Part shown: positions 1-12,226 of the stretch, piece by piece
Position numbering within the stretch: position 1 is the first letter of the stretch
Layout: every line of letters starts with the position of its first letter
Source: Sapria himalayana
Lineage: Eukaryota; Streptophyta; Magnoliopsida; Malpighiales; Rafflesiaceae
Direction of reading: 5' to 3'
Length of the DNA: 64,000 bases
Assembly: GCA_029783825.1 (NCBI GenBank)
Contig: JAREIK010003431.1
Location: 2,633,348-2,697,347 of the forward strand
Translations under genes and position numbers: made by a program
Notes under the pieces: generated by a model
What the model saw: the letters and a program-made list of their open reading frames with translations, nothing else
Told to the model about the DNA's origin: nothing
Database searches by the model: none

Positions 1-113
1 AAAATTGTGTTATATTTTTTTTTTGATTTGTAAGAAGTCTGAGTTCCCCATTGTACTTGAAAACTGTTTTCTTGGTATGGATTGTAAAGAATTTTGTTCT
101 TATGTGCATGCAG

Positions 114-480
114 TATTACAATAATAGGTGAAAATATATTTACAATAATTATAAATTTAAATTTATTTAAATTATAATCTTCCTTGATGCTTGTTCTAAG
201 CGTCATTGTATAAAAAAATTTTTTGATACCTACAATATATAATGATGCTTTTTTGCAGTGTCATTGAATCATACCTTGACGCTAAAATAAAGCATCATTG
301 TTAATAAAAATGATGCTTTATTTTACCATCAACGTATGATTCAACGACACTGCAAAAAAGCGTCATTATATGTATAGACTTTTTATGTCACGCTAGCGGA
401 TGACGCTCTCGATAAGCGATATTATATATATATATAATGACGCTTTTTAGGAATCATTGATTATGATTTTTGTTGTAATG
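114..480. mobile_element. CACTA-like miniature element with a central hairpin
   Basis: The right end reads, on the minus strand, CATTACAACAAAAATC, one base from the canonical CACTACAA start of CACTA (En/Spm) transposons. The left end TATTACAATAATAGG is a weaker match. Inside are repeated GCGTCATT/AATGACGC words, like the subterminal repeats of plant CACTA elements. The element sits within the gypsy RT, whose reading resumes on the other side. A 3-bp target duplication is not obvious (cag/agt), so the exact ends are uncertain. Confidence 0.5.
241..367. repeat. Near-perfect 59-bp inverted repeat (hairpin)
   Basis: Positions 241-299 pair with 309-367 around a 9-base loop. By eye 54 of 59 positions match. 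The arms start and end with AATGATGC/GCGTCATT. It is the core of the CACTA-like miniature element; a transcript through it would fold into a long double-stranded stem. Confidence 0.85.
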
Positions 481-1131
481 AGTAATGTTTGGCTCCATGG
501 AGCTCATCTAATAGTTCATCAATAATAAGAATTAGATACATATCTTTAAATGTAAAGTTGTTCAAACTTGATAATCCATACAAAATTTTTATGCTCCAGT
601 TACTTTCTTTACAAATAGAATCGAAGATGTGAATGAGCTATTGCTTGGCCTTATTAGACCAAATCATAAAATCACTTTAAACATTTTCTTAATCTCAATT
701 TTTTGGTAATAAAGGTCTTGATATCATCTCACACATACTAGGTCTTGCATTTAGCTATAATAGAATATGGTGGTCATGTGAATACCTTAGAAGTAAGTTG
801 GTAGGTGTTGTGAATAGTTGATAGAATTAAGCCATGAGTTGGATTATCTTTGGTGGATAGGAATATGGTTGGTTGCTATTAATGGAATAAATTATTTGAA
901 TAAAGTCACATATCTTGTAAACAATTGAATTCTTTGTTAAATAAGGCTTCAAGTCCAATTCATCCTAGTCTTTGGAAGGTGTTGGAAATCCCCACAACAT
1001 TGAAGTATGTGGTTAGCTACTTTCTAAGCTTCAAGTCCAATACCTTGATATCACCTCACACTTATTAAGCTTCAATTCCAAATGGTGTCACTTCTAGTCC
1101 ATATTGATGGGTATGATTGTTTCAAGCCTTT

Positions 1132-1377
1132 TTACTTAATACCAATTTGTGACATGAAGAATGTAGTCATTGGTGATGACAAGAAATCTTTGAAGCAAGA
1201 GGGTGAGTACTTGATATTGTCCAACATATTATCTTGGATTATTGGTAACCCAAACCTAGAGGCTAAAGCCAGATCAAGAAAGTTGTAAGTACTTCCACTA
1301 TCTTTTAGCACCATCACATCCTTGTTTTTAGCTTTATAAGTACATGTATGGTATATAGATTTTATTAGTACATACAA
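1132..1377 (-). pseudogene. Gypsy retropepsin fragment
   Basis: An 81-codon open stretch contains the aspartic-protease signature as DSGSTYNFLDLALASRFGL at about residues 27-45, the D-S/T-G catalytic motif followed by the usual N-F...A..LGL segment of Ty3/gypsy proteases. In the intact family this enzyme cleaves the Gag-Pol polyprotein in the virus-like particle. It lies between the gag zinc-knuckle remnant on its right and the RT remnant on its left, the normal gypsy order. The flanking sequence carries stops, so this is a surviving open segment, not a gene. Confidence 0.7.
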
Positions 1378-3327
1378 TTGCTTGAAAAGAGATTTTAAGT
1401 ATATCTCTAAGATTTTCTAATTGTGATTGATCATTCTCATCATCCTCAATGGTCATATTATGGGATAGACCATTTGCAATGAAGGCCTGGAAAAAATTCT
1501 TCATTACAATAATAAGATATTTCCTTCTCTTTATGTTCTTATCCCTCTTGATTAGTAATTTGACTAAATGTTTACTGGTTGAGTGTTGAAATTTTGGTTC
1601 ATGCCTTAGCCCAGAGGAAAGTCTAGCACACCAACTAATGGGTTGAGTGATTCCCTTGATGTTAGTATGGATGGTTGAGAATGAATTCGTTAGTTTGCTT
1701 TCTCATAAATTAGTTTCATTCCTCAATTAGCCCAGCCACCCTTTATGATATCAACCAATATGAGGCTCTTTAATTTTTAAGTCTAAGTGAATGTCCTCTT
1801 TAAATTGTGCAATAAAATATTTAATTAAAACATTTTTAGTCATGCCATCAACATGGTGGGAGAGCCTTTCCAAAGATTCTTAGTATTGGTAAAGCTTCCA
1901 CCATTACATTTTATTTAAGGCGACTCAAAACTTCTGATGGATGCTCAAAGTTCATTGGGCCAAATCAAAGTTGTACAATCTTGATGAATTCATCCTAGAT
2001 GAGTGGTTAATGAATTTTTTTTAATAACATTTGCCATTGCAAAGCAATTCCTTTCATATAGAAAGAAGCTAGTTAAACTTGTTGGTTTGATATAATATGC
2101 TGAAAATCAAAATACTTTTGTTTCCTTGTAAATTCATCCAATTGGATCATCTCATTTAATTTGGAAAAGATAATTTGAGGGGTTAATGATAGTGGTCATT
2201 GTTGGGTTAAGGATGAGAAGTATGTGGCTGTGAAGATTCTTTGTATAGAAATTGATTGATTCCAGAAGGACTAGTATTTAGAATATATGAGATTCAAAGA
2301 ACTTGAAGCTTGGTGAATGTTAATTATAAAACATTTTTTCCAAACGAAAGTAAAAAAATATTTACATCATTAATTTAATTGGATAGTTGGGTTATAATAG
2401 AATTAGTTTCTCATATATAAACCTAGAAGGAATTCAATCAATATGAATTAATATCTTTGTATATCCATCAATGATGAAAGATCCATTCACCATAATTTAG
2501 TCATTACATCAAACTTGTGTCAAATATATAGTATGTTTCAGTGCTAAAACCAAAATTAAATCTTGTTCCAGGGATGTCCTTTATCAATACTATGTTCTTA
2601 TAAATAGGAATATCCCATTAGTCAAATTTAGTATCAAATTCTATTTGTTTTTCATCACTTTTAGTTTTTAGGTTGACATACTAACTTATTTGATATGACA
2701 AATACCAAATAAAGCTAGTTATTTTAGTGAATATTAATGATGTTTTTTTTTAACACACAATTTTATTATCACAAGCACGCACAGTTTACAATAGGCCAAA
2801 AGACTGACCGATTTAGGCCAACCCGAAAAATCTTATGCACCCTTTGATTCTATGCTCAGAATACACATAAAACTACAAAAAAGAAATCTACCACTAAAAG
2901 GGTCTGAATACTGTAAGAATTTAAAAGCATAAAAAATCTAAACTTTGAATAACAACTTTCCCCAATACTCTCTTCTTGCATCACTTATCTACCGAAGCTC
3001 TACCATTTCTAGTTCTCCTCTTATTTAGCCTACAAAGTAAGAGATACACCAAGAATCAAAAAGTAATATACCATAAAATACCTAGGTTCTTGACACAACA
3101 GCCTTGCTCCTTTGCCATAAAAGTAATCTTGTTGACATGTAAAATGAAGCTAAATGGGATTGTTAGATCAATAATACTAAAACACCTGAGTCACGGGTCC
3201 GTCTACTTAACCATCTAACTATTGGTCAACATGCTAGTAGTATATTCTCGACTAATGCGTCAATCCAAAAAATAATTCTAAAAGCCACAAATTATTTTTC
3301 CTTGAATCTGACATTATTGTGCTTTTT

Positions 3328-3606
3328 TCATATCTCCCACATTATCAATAGAAAGACATATCTTCTAATCCATGGTAAATCAAATGAAATTTTTATGTTT
3401 GACATCTTATCCAACTTGAATGCTTGCTTAATCATAAGATTCAATGTATTTAAGTTGGGGAAGTATTCTTGCCAAACGCATTGTGAATCCTCACAGTGAA
3501 GCATCAAATATATACATGTCTCTTCGTCAGAGTAGTTGCTACACTTGGATGCCATGTGGAACCCCTTCCTCTTTAATATGTCATCCGTTGGAATAAAATC
3601 ATTCAC
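3328..3606 (-). pseudogene. LINE RT-associated zinc-binding region (zf-RVT-like)
   Basis: A 92-codon open stretch reads IPTDDILKRKGFHMASKCSNY, then EETCIYLMLHCEDSQCVWQEYFP. It matches the plant LINE pattern LPTxDxLxxRG...CxxC...ExxxHLFxxCxxAxxVW, with the cysteine and histidine spacing mostly kept. It normally follows the RT; here the RT is missing. Confidence 0.7.
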
Positions 3607-4241
3607 AAGGCGCCAACCAAAGAAAGAAAATTATAACTGGAATATGCTAATCCATATTCTTATATGATCTGACATCATGTCACCCCTAGTCCTTAACTTC
3701 TTCTAATGTCCTCGACATAGCTACTAGCTTTCTTCTGCCGAAATAATCTAGTGGATGCAGTCTATGTTGTCTACTTCCACCTCTGTCTTGGTCAAGTTCT
3801 TACTATAGAAGTCTATTCCTGACTGTCTAATCTCTTCCTCATTAGTCAATAGATGCTCCTCATCAGTCCATATATGTGGATATGCAATTTGGTGAATCTA
3901 TTCTTGACCAATGAGTGCAATAACTTCATATTTTTATCTCCCTACCTGTGTCATTTTTACTGATGACTTATGTTTCCAAAAGATCTCCTCTTTCAGAAGC
4001 AAGCCATTCAGTTCTCTTCTAGCCTCGTTCAATTTTTCTTTAGTCTCCTCCATCTTGTTGGCATCTCATTCACTCTCTGACTTCGTGACACGATATTATG
4101 CCTTGTTAATGTTTTTGAAGATATCTCCAAAAACATTCTTATTCTAGGATTTGAGGCACTACTTAAGTTGAAAATAGCTTATGCGCCCATTTCTTCAATC
4201 ATACCTCATTGGTGGGATAATTCCAGTTTATTTTTACAAAC

Positions 4242-4990
4242 TCATGCAAATCTTTGTGTTTCAACCATGTGTTGAAATCTAAATGTCATCTTTCTTCGGA
4301 TGATATCATTATTCCACTCGATAAGGCATGGGGAATGATTTAACATGGCTCTATTTAAGTGGCAAACCCTCCGATGATAAAATATGTCATTCAATTCGAT
4401 ATTAATCAGGACTATGTCCAGCTGGGCCCAAATATTTCTATCTGTCCATGTAAACTGGGATCCTTCAAATCTCACATCCACCAATCCACTATACTGCATA
4501 TTCTCATTAAAATCCTCCATGGATCTTGATTTCGGGGGTTTTCCTCTTGCTTCCTCATCATAGCTGAAGACAGCGTTGAAGTCTTCCGCTACCAGCCATG
4601 ATGGGAGAGTGTCCTACGAAAAGTTGCAGAGATGCGCCCACAACTTTTTATCTCTTATGAATGCTGCATCTAGCATATATGAAAGTTGACCCTGAAAACA
4701 TGCTTCCAGAGCTTACTCTGCATGCCTATGTGTACAGCTTGTATCTCGTCATGAAGAATCTCATATTTCCATCTCTTCATTCTAGAAAATTCAAATTTTA
4801 TTGCTTGGATTGTTCCAGGAAAAAGTGAAAATTAGTTTAATCTTAAATTATTTCAATCTATTTGCGTTAAGGAATGACTCGAAAGTTACCAAAATCACAA
4901 CCTTGTGGATTTTGCACAACTTCTGGACTCTCCTCAAGGCATTTGACTTTGCTAAGCCTCTGATGTTCAATGTGAGAATCATCATAATGA
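4242..4990 (-). pseudogene. LINE endonuclease (AP-endonuclease-like) relic
   Basis: The domain starts near 4990 with ILTLNIRGL (family: NVRGLN). The best open segment is 4520-4242: DFNENMQYSGLVDVRFEG, then SQFTWTDRNIWAQLDIVLIN and NHSPCLIEW. These correspond to the family's GDFNE, GSKFTWTNRR..ERLDRVLAN and SDHSPLLL boxes. The conserved SDH has become LNH, losing a catalytic aspartate. In an active element this enzyme nicks target DNA to prime reverse transcription. Stops upstream confirm it is dead. Confidence 0.75.
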
Positions 4991-5639
4991 GGCATATTAC
5001 TTTCTACCTACGACAAACTCATAAGCCTGCTGTGACTCCATCCTTCTCATTCTCTTCCCTATCTCCTCATTTATCATCACCAATGTAAATGTTTTTGAGA
5101 ATCCGAGTTTATTGGGAGTAATCCGAACCTCCGAGTTAATCTCACATATTGGCGCCTCCATATCTAGTCCTTCCATGTATTGTTTGGAGAGAGTTTCATT
5201 CCCATGTTTCCTGAGATCTCCTCCCCTCGACTGCAATCCGGGAGGAGAGATGTCATGTCAGCCCATACCATAACCTCTTCGCTTCCTCCCTTTGCTGGCC
5301 GCCTACTCACCATGATGGGCGACCATGGAGATGTCCAATGCTCATCTACAATGGTAACTATATAACACTTTGGGCTCTACGACTCGACTTACTCTATCTT
5401 TTCTCCCTTGGCCGTGTGCTCCCTTTTACGAGTGTGCTTAGAAGTCATGAGCTTGAACTTATCTCCCTTCATTGTCCCTTCCTCACTGCCTCTCACTATC
5501 AAATGCACAGTCCTAGTGACCAGCGAGGAGGTACAGTGCATCGGGCTATCCCGTTGAGTGAGTCTCGCATCCTCTACTATCATGGTCTTATGGACCACAG
5601 TGGTACTATCCAAAGACATCACTAGGGTCCCACCAGCCC

Positions 5640-7179
5640 CTACAGAAGTACCTCCTCCGCTTGTGAGTCATCGCAATACTCATGTGACAGATGTAGGGGG
5701 CACTCCAACTCCATCTGATTGTTCTCCACCTCTAGGCACGAGTCCACCCTTACCTCGCTCTCCATCTGGGACCCAGTTATACTGGGCATCTCCATGATAA
5801 ATGCATCATCTTCTATCTCTGGTGACAAGATTTGGAACCTGTTCGACACACCAATAGGTTGGTCTCATGCCTTGTGAGCTCTCCTCATCATTCTCATCTT
5901 GGGAGACATAGTCTTGATCGCTTCCCCCACCGGTGTCTCTCTCCTCAGAACTATGGGCCTCCATACCCTCTTGATAGTAGGCCTAGGCATACTAACAAGC
6001 GAGCATCTCTATCCGCTCATATATGCTCATCTCCTACCCTCTACTCGCTCGGGGTCTTCGATCATTCGAGTCCCTAAAATAGCATGTCTCGGTTGAATGA
6101 CCCACCTTCCGACAGTAGGAGCAATATTTGGGATCCCCCAAGTACCTCACTATTTGCTAGAATCTATCATCCTCGGATCCTATCTATAAATCATTGATTG
6201 GTTATTTGGCGACACCAACCTCGACCAATACTCTCGGTGAGGTAGATGCCGATAGAAAATGATTAATCTTGCCAATAATATGTAGTGGTCAGCCAATCAA
6301 ACTAGTCAGCATATACAATGTCTGGGCATCATAGAAGTGAATTCGCAAGAGAGGGAACTATACCCAAACTAGGACAATCTAGCACACCCTAAGTAGACAA
6401 AACTTTGACACCCACTTCCAAAGTCTAAGCATCAGCAAGTTGATATGAAACATTCCCCTGGACTAGATCCATATATAATCAGACTCGTGTGAAAATCAGA
6501 TCAATACGTGTCTCACTTTGATCTGCCACAACTCTACATCCCTTCTTAAGTTTGCTTTTGCTTTTTGAAAATTTTCTATTTCTGATAACCAAATATTTCT
6601 ATTCGAGGCATTACCTATGAGAGTGAGCGAGTATAGCTGGCTCCTGGCCATAATTTCTTCCCTCATAATGAATAATCCAGGGTGCCCATCCCTCAGTGTG
6701 GCCACTGGCCCCTGGTTCATCTGAAATTGACCCGAGCTATCGACAATCATCTTTCTTTTATTAGCCTTTTCTACTCCTGAGCTATACTTATCACGAGGCA
6801 GAATCTCGGCTCGCACTTCCCCCAGGTCTCTTTCAATGGCATGAGGAGTTTGCCCAGCTCTATAAACCTGCCTAGCATCGCCCCATGGCATAGGTCTCTC
6901 TCTCATGCCCCTAACCACCTTGGTATATGATCTCTTCTTAATTGAAGTGGTCGCACGTTCCTCCTCTCCAATATCCATCATGTAATCCTTCCTTGCCATG
7001 CTTATTGGGGCGAGAGTGCTAAAGACTATGTCTCTGCCCTGCCTAGTAGATGCGAGCCTCACCGCCTCAACAATAAGCACAAGAGAACCCTTAACAAATG
7101 TATCATCCCCTTTCGAAGTGGTGAAAATAAATGTCTCTTGTGGATTTGTGGATTTGTGGGTTGGCTGTCCTTTCAACAT
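5640..7179 (-). pseudogene. LINE ORF1 relic (DUF4283-like domain plus CCHC zinc knuckle)
   Basis: The longest open part is 7179-6496 (227 codons), ending in IWLSEIENFQKAKANLRRDVELWQ-type sequence. After a stop the homology continues in shifted frames: FYDAQTLYMLTSLIGQPLHI and STSPRVLVEVGVAK near 6330-6215 (DUF4283-like, with PLHI spanning the shift), then PKYCSYCRKVGHSTETC near 6143-6093, a clear CX2CX4HX4C knuckle. NRFQILSPE (5849 region) is the usual spacer after it. In intact plant L1 elements ORF1 protein coats the RNA. This copy has several stops and frameshifts and cannot make it. Confidence 0.7.
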
Positions 7180-7419
7180 GTCATGGGCAGATAAAGATCA
7201 CTCTTAAAGATGTGAGGGTCAAAATCTAGCTCTCTTTGCCAATCAGTCTCTTCTTCACTTCTCCACATGATCATGCTATGCATTATAAAAAATAAACAGA
7301 GGAAATAGATTTAAAAAAATAATAAATAAATTTTCCACGCACAAAAAAAATACTAAAATAGCAGAAACTCGCAAAAATATTGCTAAAAATGAAATCAAGG
7401 GCTCAAAATACTATATATA

Positions 7420-8048
7420 TATGGGTGTAACCGAGCCGAGACGAGCCGAGTATTAGGCAGGCTCGGCTCGGCTCGGTTTTAAAGGAGTAGGCTCGAGCTT
7501 GTTCACGAGCCTGTTTACGAGCTGACAAGCCGAGTTTGAGGGTGCTCGGGCTCGACTCGTTTAACTTACGAGCTTGTTCACGAGCCTGATTAACGAGTTT
7601 GCTCACAAGCCTATTCACGAGCCTGTTCACGAGCCTATTTATGAGCTGACGAGCTGAGTTTAAGGGTGCTCGGGCTTGGTTCGTTTAACTTACGAGCCTC
7701 AAAATGATGTTCGGGAATAAAAGAAAATGTTCATCTAAAATAGCCAACATACAACTAAATTAAAAAGATAAAATAATAAAAGTTCAATTAACTTGATTGA
7801 AGTTCAAGAGTTAAAATATTATCATGTTCATTTGTAGGAAAAATTTGTTGTGCATCAAACCTTCTCCATGTTCACGAGTCTGTTTACGAGCTGAGGAGCC
7901 GAGTTTGTGGGTGCTCACTCATTTAACTTACGAGCCTTAAAATGATGTCCAGGCTCGACTCGTTTAACTTAATAAATGAGTTCAAGCTAGCTTCTAACGA
8001 GCCGAATGCCGAGCAGCTTGCGAGCAACTCGGCTCGGTTACCGCCCTA
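7420..8048. mobile_element. hAT-like miniature element with GCTCGG-rich ends
   Basis: The left end TATGGGTGTAACCGAGCCGAG mirrors the right end, which reads on the minus strand TAGGGCGGTAACCGAGCCGAG. It is flanked by TATATATA on both sides (7412-7419 and 8049-8056), an 8-bp candidate target duplication, although the AT-repeat site makes this weak evidence. The inside is full of CGAGCCTGTTCACGAGC-type repeats and has no transposase. It sits in the LINE 5' leader, so it inserted after the LINE. Confidence 0.65.
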
Positions 8049-8644
8049 TATATATATGGGGTTTTTGAGCCTAAATAAATGCCAATAGTACAAAAACATG
8101 GTCTTTTGACTCACTTCGACCAATCCAGCGGCCTTGTACAGTTACGGCCGCCCAAATAAGCCCAGCCGGTCGGCCTATAAAACCGAACAGTCCGATGCGC
8201 CCCTGCCTAGCAAGCTCCCAGGCTCCGGCTTCGGCGTATGTACTATTCACCGCCGCATCTGTCGCCACAAAAAAATTTTAGGCCCAGAAATTTAAAAAAT
8301 TTATGCCGTTGTGAAGATTGTGTCGGCGCGGTTATGAATATCAAATTTGTTTTTGTAAATAATTAGATTTAGGATTTCAAATTATCTCCCGGAAAAACAC
8401 CAACGTCGGCCACTGTCGGCCACCGCCGGATTTTTTTTAATAAATTATATCAAAATAATTATATAGAAATGAAATTTATCTCAAAGCCAATCTATTGTCC
8501 AAATTTTATCAAATTCTGTCAACGGCCATCGAATAAGATCCTAAAATTTTTTTGAAATCTCGCTAGAAATCTCTCCTGCAAGGGCAATCTCCAGAAATCC
8601 ATCCGGTTGAGTTCCAGGGTGTAGCACATGTTGGCACCTCTATT

Positions 8645-10890
8645 TATAATATGTTACATAAAAAAAAAGGTTTAAAATAAATAATTTTACTAAATTATAA
8701 TTTTTTATAGAATATATCGAATATAAATAATATTGAGAAATATTTGTGTGAAATAAAGATATGATAATTCTATGAGAAGCAAATGAGCGAAAAAAATTAT
8801 ATAATATCATAATATTTTTTTGTTTTATAACTTTGTTACACCTCATTAAGCTACAGTTTTACTGTAAATTATTGGTCAAAATTATATACAAATATTCATG
8901 ATAATCTTCAATTATCATATCTTTATCATATCATTAACATAATTATTTCATAATACAATACTTTATATCTATCTACAAAACTTTGTTGGAATTACAACTA
9001 TATTAGCTCATAATAATTTTTATAGTTATTAATTTCACATTAGCTCATAATTATTAATTTCACATTCTAGAGAGTAATACGTGGGTCATGATCATTTCTA
9101 AGACTATGATTTTTCCATGAAGAAATAACCAAAACCATGATTATTTTAGTACGGTGATCATCTGATCTCGAGAGAGAGCAAGGTGACCTATTTCTAATAT
9201 CATAACATTGAGTTATAGAGATAAAATATATAGTCATGATCATTCCTAGTATTATTACCATCTGATGCAAGAGAATGACTAAAGCTATAACTCATTCTTA
9301 GTATTATGACTTTGTATTCAAGAGACTAAATATGCAACCATGGACATTCCTGATGCCATGATATTTTAAAGTTAGAAAATCGATAACTTTCAAAGTAAAA
9401 TTCTAGTGCATGAAAAATGAGTTTTAAGGCATGAGAAAAGAGATGAAAGTTATGAGTTTGGAAGCTGAATTTCATCATACCCTAAGGAAGAATCATGAGT
9501 AAAAAGGTGATGCAAGGAACAAAAATAAAGCCGGAGTAGAAGAATGGTAGTTAATTTTGACTCTCACGAAGGAAAAATATGAGGCACTGAAACCAAATAT
9601 TATAGATTTAGGATTAGATTCCTAGATACTCTTCAATATTATTATTATTAGACCCTAAAATTTCATGAGATATTTCTCTAACGATCTCATGAGAATTTCT
9701 TTCCAATGTTAAACTACATTAAGGTATAATATTATTATATTTCATTATTTGTGATGGATGCTTTATGAATAAAATTTATATTTAGATATTATTGTGATTT
9801 GTATATTGATGGATGTGCAAATAATTTATAAGTAAAATTATGATTTTTTTTTGTTAGTAATTTGTGCATGCTCATGGTGGATAATGATATGCAAGTCACG
9901 AGAACACTTATGAGTAATGATAGGAAAAAAGTGATAATGCTTATAATCATGACACATGAAACAAACTCATATGTTAAAATTTGATATTGAGATATGTTAA
10001 TCATGTAAGTATGATACTTAAGAAACAAAAAGCATAAATACTCTTATAAGTCAATCTATTATGCATGTCTTAGAAGAACTGACCATTACTTGTTGTGGGC
10101 ATTTTATAAAATGTTTTGCTAAGAATTTTACCATTAGTGTGAGAGTCACTTATTATCATGGTGAATGATGATAGATAAGCCAAAAGACATGTATAAGTGG
10201 AAGTAAATCATATGGTGGTGATAATCTTGTGAGTTATTTTATATCATATGACTATAATAGGTGAGATTCTAATGGAAATTATATTTAATTATGCTAATAT
10301 ATTACTCACGAAGCCAAACATGTAAATACTTTCACTATCATATTAGTTTTTATCGACATAAAATGTGAGAGTAGAGAATAAGAATGCATATATGAAGTAA
10401 CCATTAATAATAGTTAATGAGTTGCCTAAAAGATATGGACTCATTGATAACTTTCAAGTAGAGATAATTTGATATTTTTCTAGCAATGTTCTGAAGATTA
10501 GTCATGAGATGACCATTATTAAGGAGGGATAAATAGTTAATAACTATCTTGTATACCTGTAAAGCTCTAGGGTATTTCACAATAATCCTACATTTGTTCT
10601 ATAACCTACTCAATAATATCTAAACTTTTTAAATAAGCTATCATGTATAATATAATATATCAATCATAGAATTTAAGAATCTTACCTAAAATCTAATCTT
10701 ATCTTCTCAGCTAGAGCAGCATTTGATTGATAGTTGGTTGATCAAACTACATACACAATACCTATGAAATATATATAGATGAAAGGTTCATATTACTAAT
10801 TGCATGACCCTTATACTTGAGTGATTGTTTGGATGAGAGGCCCTTATCCAATGAGATTTTAGGACTTTGTTTAATCCTAAAAATTATATA
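8645..10890 (+). repeat. Long LTR, copy A (main part)
   Basis: This is the left LTR of the element; its first ~80 bp are displaced to 2660-2740 by the LINE. It is AT-rich with no coding potential and contains many AGTCATGAC-like words. It aligns by eye with copies at 13835-16290, 17430-19560 and 38210-39250. Divergence between copies is large, implying an old insertion. Confidence 0.65.
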
Positions 10891-11439
10891 TTGAAATAGA
10901 CTTACAATAAATTTTTGGAACTGCTATCAACTTTAGATGACATAACTATCTTTGAAAAATAATAATTCTTTTTTTTTTGTAGTTTGGATATCAATATCTT
11001 TAATTTGTGACTCGATGTGTATTGCTTAACTTATATTACTTATTTGTATCTTTTTGTTAGAATTTTATTTATTTATTTTTATTTTTTAGCCATTAATCAA
11101 CATAATAAAACTCTGAGATCGAGCTAACACCTTGGGACCCACAAAAAAATCAAAAAGACAAAAACTTTGAAAGTAAAAGATGAATTTGTATAGCCTAATG
11201 TATCAATATGATGAAACATATTTTTCACCAAAATATTGAATTTTATCTCATACCCAATGGTAACATAAATCAATTCTATTATTAGAATGTTATGAGGTAT
11301 GAAGATCTGAGATTTGGGATCCATAAAGAGATTGTAATTGATAGTCCTCATCTAATCTTCAAAACTTTTTTTATGGTATAATCATCAAGTTTCTAAAAGA
11401 AACAAAGAGAGTAAATGAAGTGGAAAAAGAGTGATTGAG

Positions 11440-11820
11440 ATGATTGGAGTCTTAAAGACACTAATTTAGACATGTTTAAAGAAAATATTATATTTGAACT
11501 TTATGTGGATGATATAAATCTAGTCAATATAGAGAAACAAGTCAAAGAAGTTGAATGAGCCATGACACATTATAATATCATGGCCAAAATAAACAAAAAG
11601 GAGATTTGTACACTCAACACTAATAATCAATGTGGAAACTACTATTGAGGTAGTATTACATATAATATTACTAGGAAACATAAAAAGTACAAAGAAAAAA
11701 AGAAAGTAAAAGACAATATGAAGAAATTTATATGACCTACAAAAATTATAAATAAAGCAAAGATTTTATTGAAAGTCTAGCTACGGATACTAAATATAGT
11801 GAGGCTTGTGAGGCAACCAC
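11440..11820 (+). other. Weak Copia-RT-like trace
   Basis: One frame reads FELYVDDINLVNIEKQVKEVE, resembling the YVDD catalytic box of Copia reverse transcriptases followed by its usual spacer. Nothing else of a Copia polyprotein is legible around it, so this is either a short fragment or a coincidence. Confidence 0.25.
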
Positions 11821-12226
11821 ATGTATTTTCTTTTTTTTTTTTTTGAGAAATAAATGTCTTTTGTTATTTGTTGCATATCAACCACACATACCATGATACA
11901 TACTATACCCTTTTATGATAATGTATCACATATTTAAATCTAGTTATGATTTTGACCAAATTAGATTCAAAGTCATGGCCATCATCATGTGCCGTGACTT
12001 TCAAAAGACTCAGAACCACAAACATCATTTATCAATGCGACATTCAAATGAATCAAAGCCATGGTCATCAATCAACATTGTAACTTTCAAAAAAAATATG
12101 CAAATTCACAACCTTGCTTGACCTCCAAAACCCTAAATTCTAGCCCCAGCACCTTAAAATTCAGTACAACCATGGAGAAAATTTTGTTATCAAAAAAATA
12201 AAAGAAAAAAAATTCCAAAAAGAGTC

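Larger units (their letters stand above)
1..2650 (-). mobile_element. Ty3/gypsy LTR retrotransposon relic (gag-protease-RT), runs off the left edge
   Basis: Read on the minus strand from right to left, this stretch gives gag, protease and reverse transcriptase in the gypsy order. Around 1520-1478 a CCHC-like gag tail reads YYCNEEFFPGLHCK. The protease is at 1377-1132. From about 660 to 480 the RT start is legible as NSSFTSSILFVKK followed by FCMDYQ, and LLLMNY*MSSMEP corresponds to the family's LIDELLDELHGA. The RT resumes at about 105-1 (IPRKQFSSTMGNSDFL, matching IPKTAFRT...EFL) after a miniature element that splits it. Stops and frameshifts are frequent, so it is not functional. LTRs and PBS were not recognised; the right boundary, near the start of the next LTR family, is approximate. 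Confidence 0.75.
2742..8640 (-). mobile_element. LINE-1-type retrotransposon with its RT domain deleted
   Basis: On the minus strand: a 5' leader (about 8640-7180), an ORF1 relic (7179 to about 5640), an endonuclease relic (about 4990-4242), the segment that links endonuclease to RT (about 4240-3690), an RT-C-terminal zinc-binding region (3606-3328), and a 3' end with AATAAA (2762-2767 region) and a poly(A) run (plus strand T9 at 2743-2751). Only about 80 bp separate the pre-RT segment from the zinc-binding region, where an RT of several hundred codons should lie. It inserted into LTR copy A. The candidate target duplication (TAATGATG before 2742, TAATATG after 8640) is imperfect. Confidence 0.8.

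Noticed and set aside
1082..1288. 68-codon plus-strand frame
   Set aside because: Antisense of the gypsy protease relic.
7381..8080. Outer inverted repeat GGCTCAAAA...TTTTTGAGCC around the GCTCGG element, considered as a second enclosing transposon
   Set aside because: The matching part is only about 10 bases and the flanks are explained as LINE leader sequence split by one insertion.
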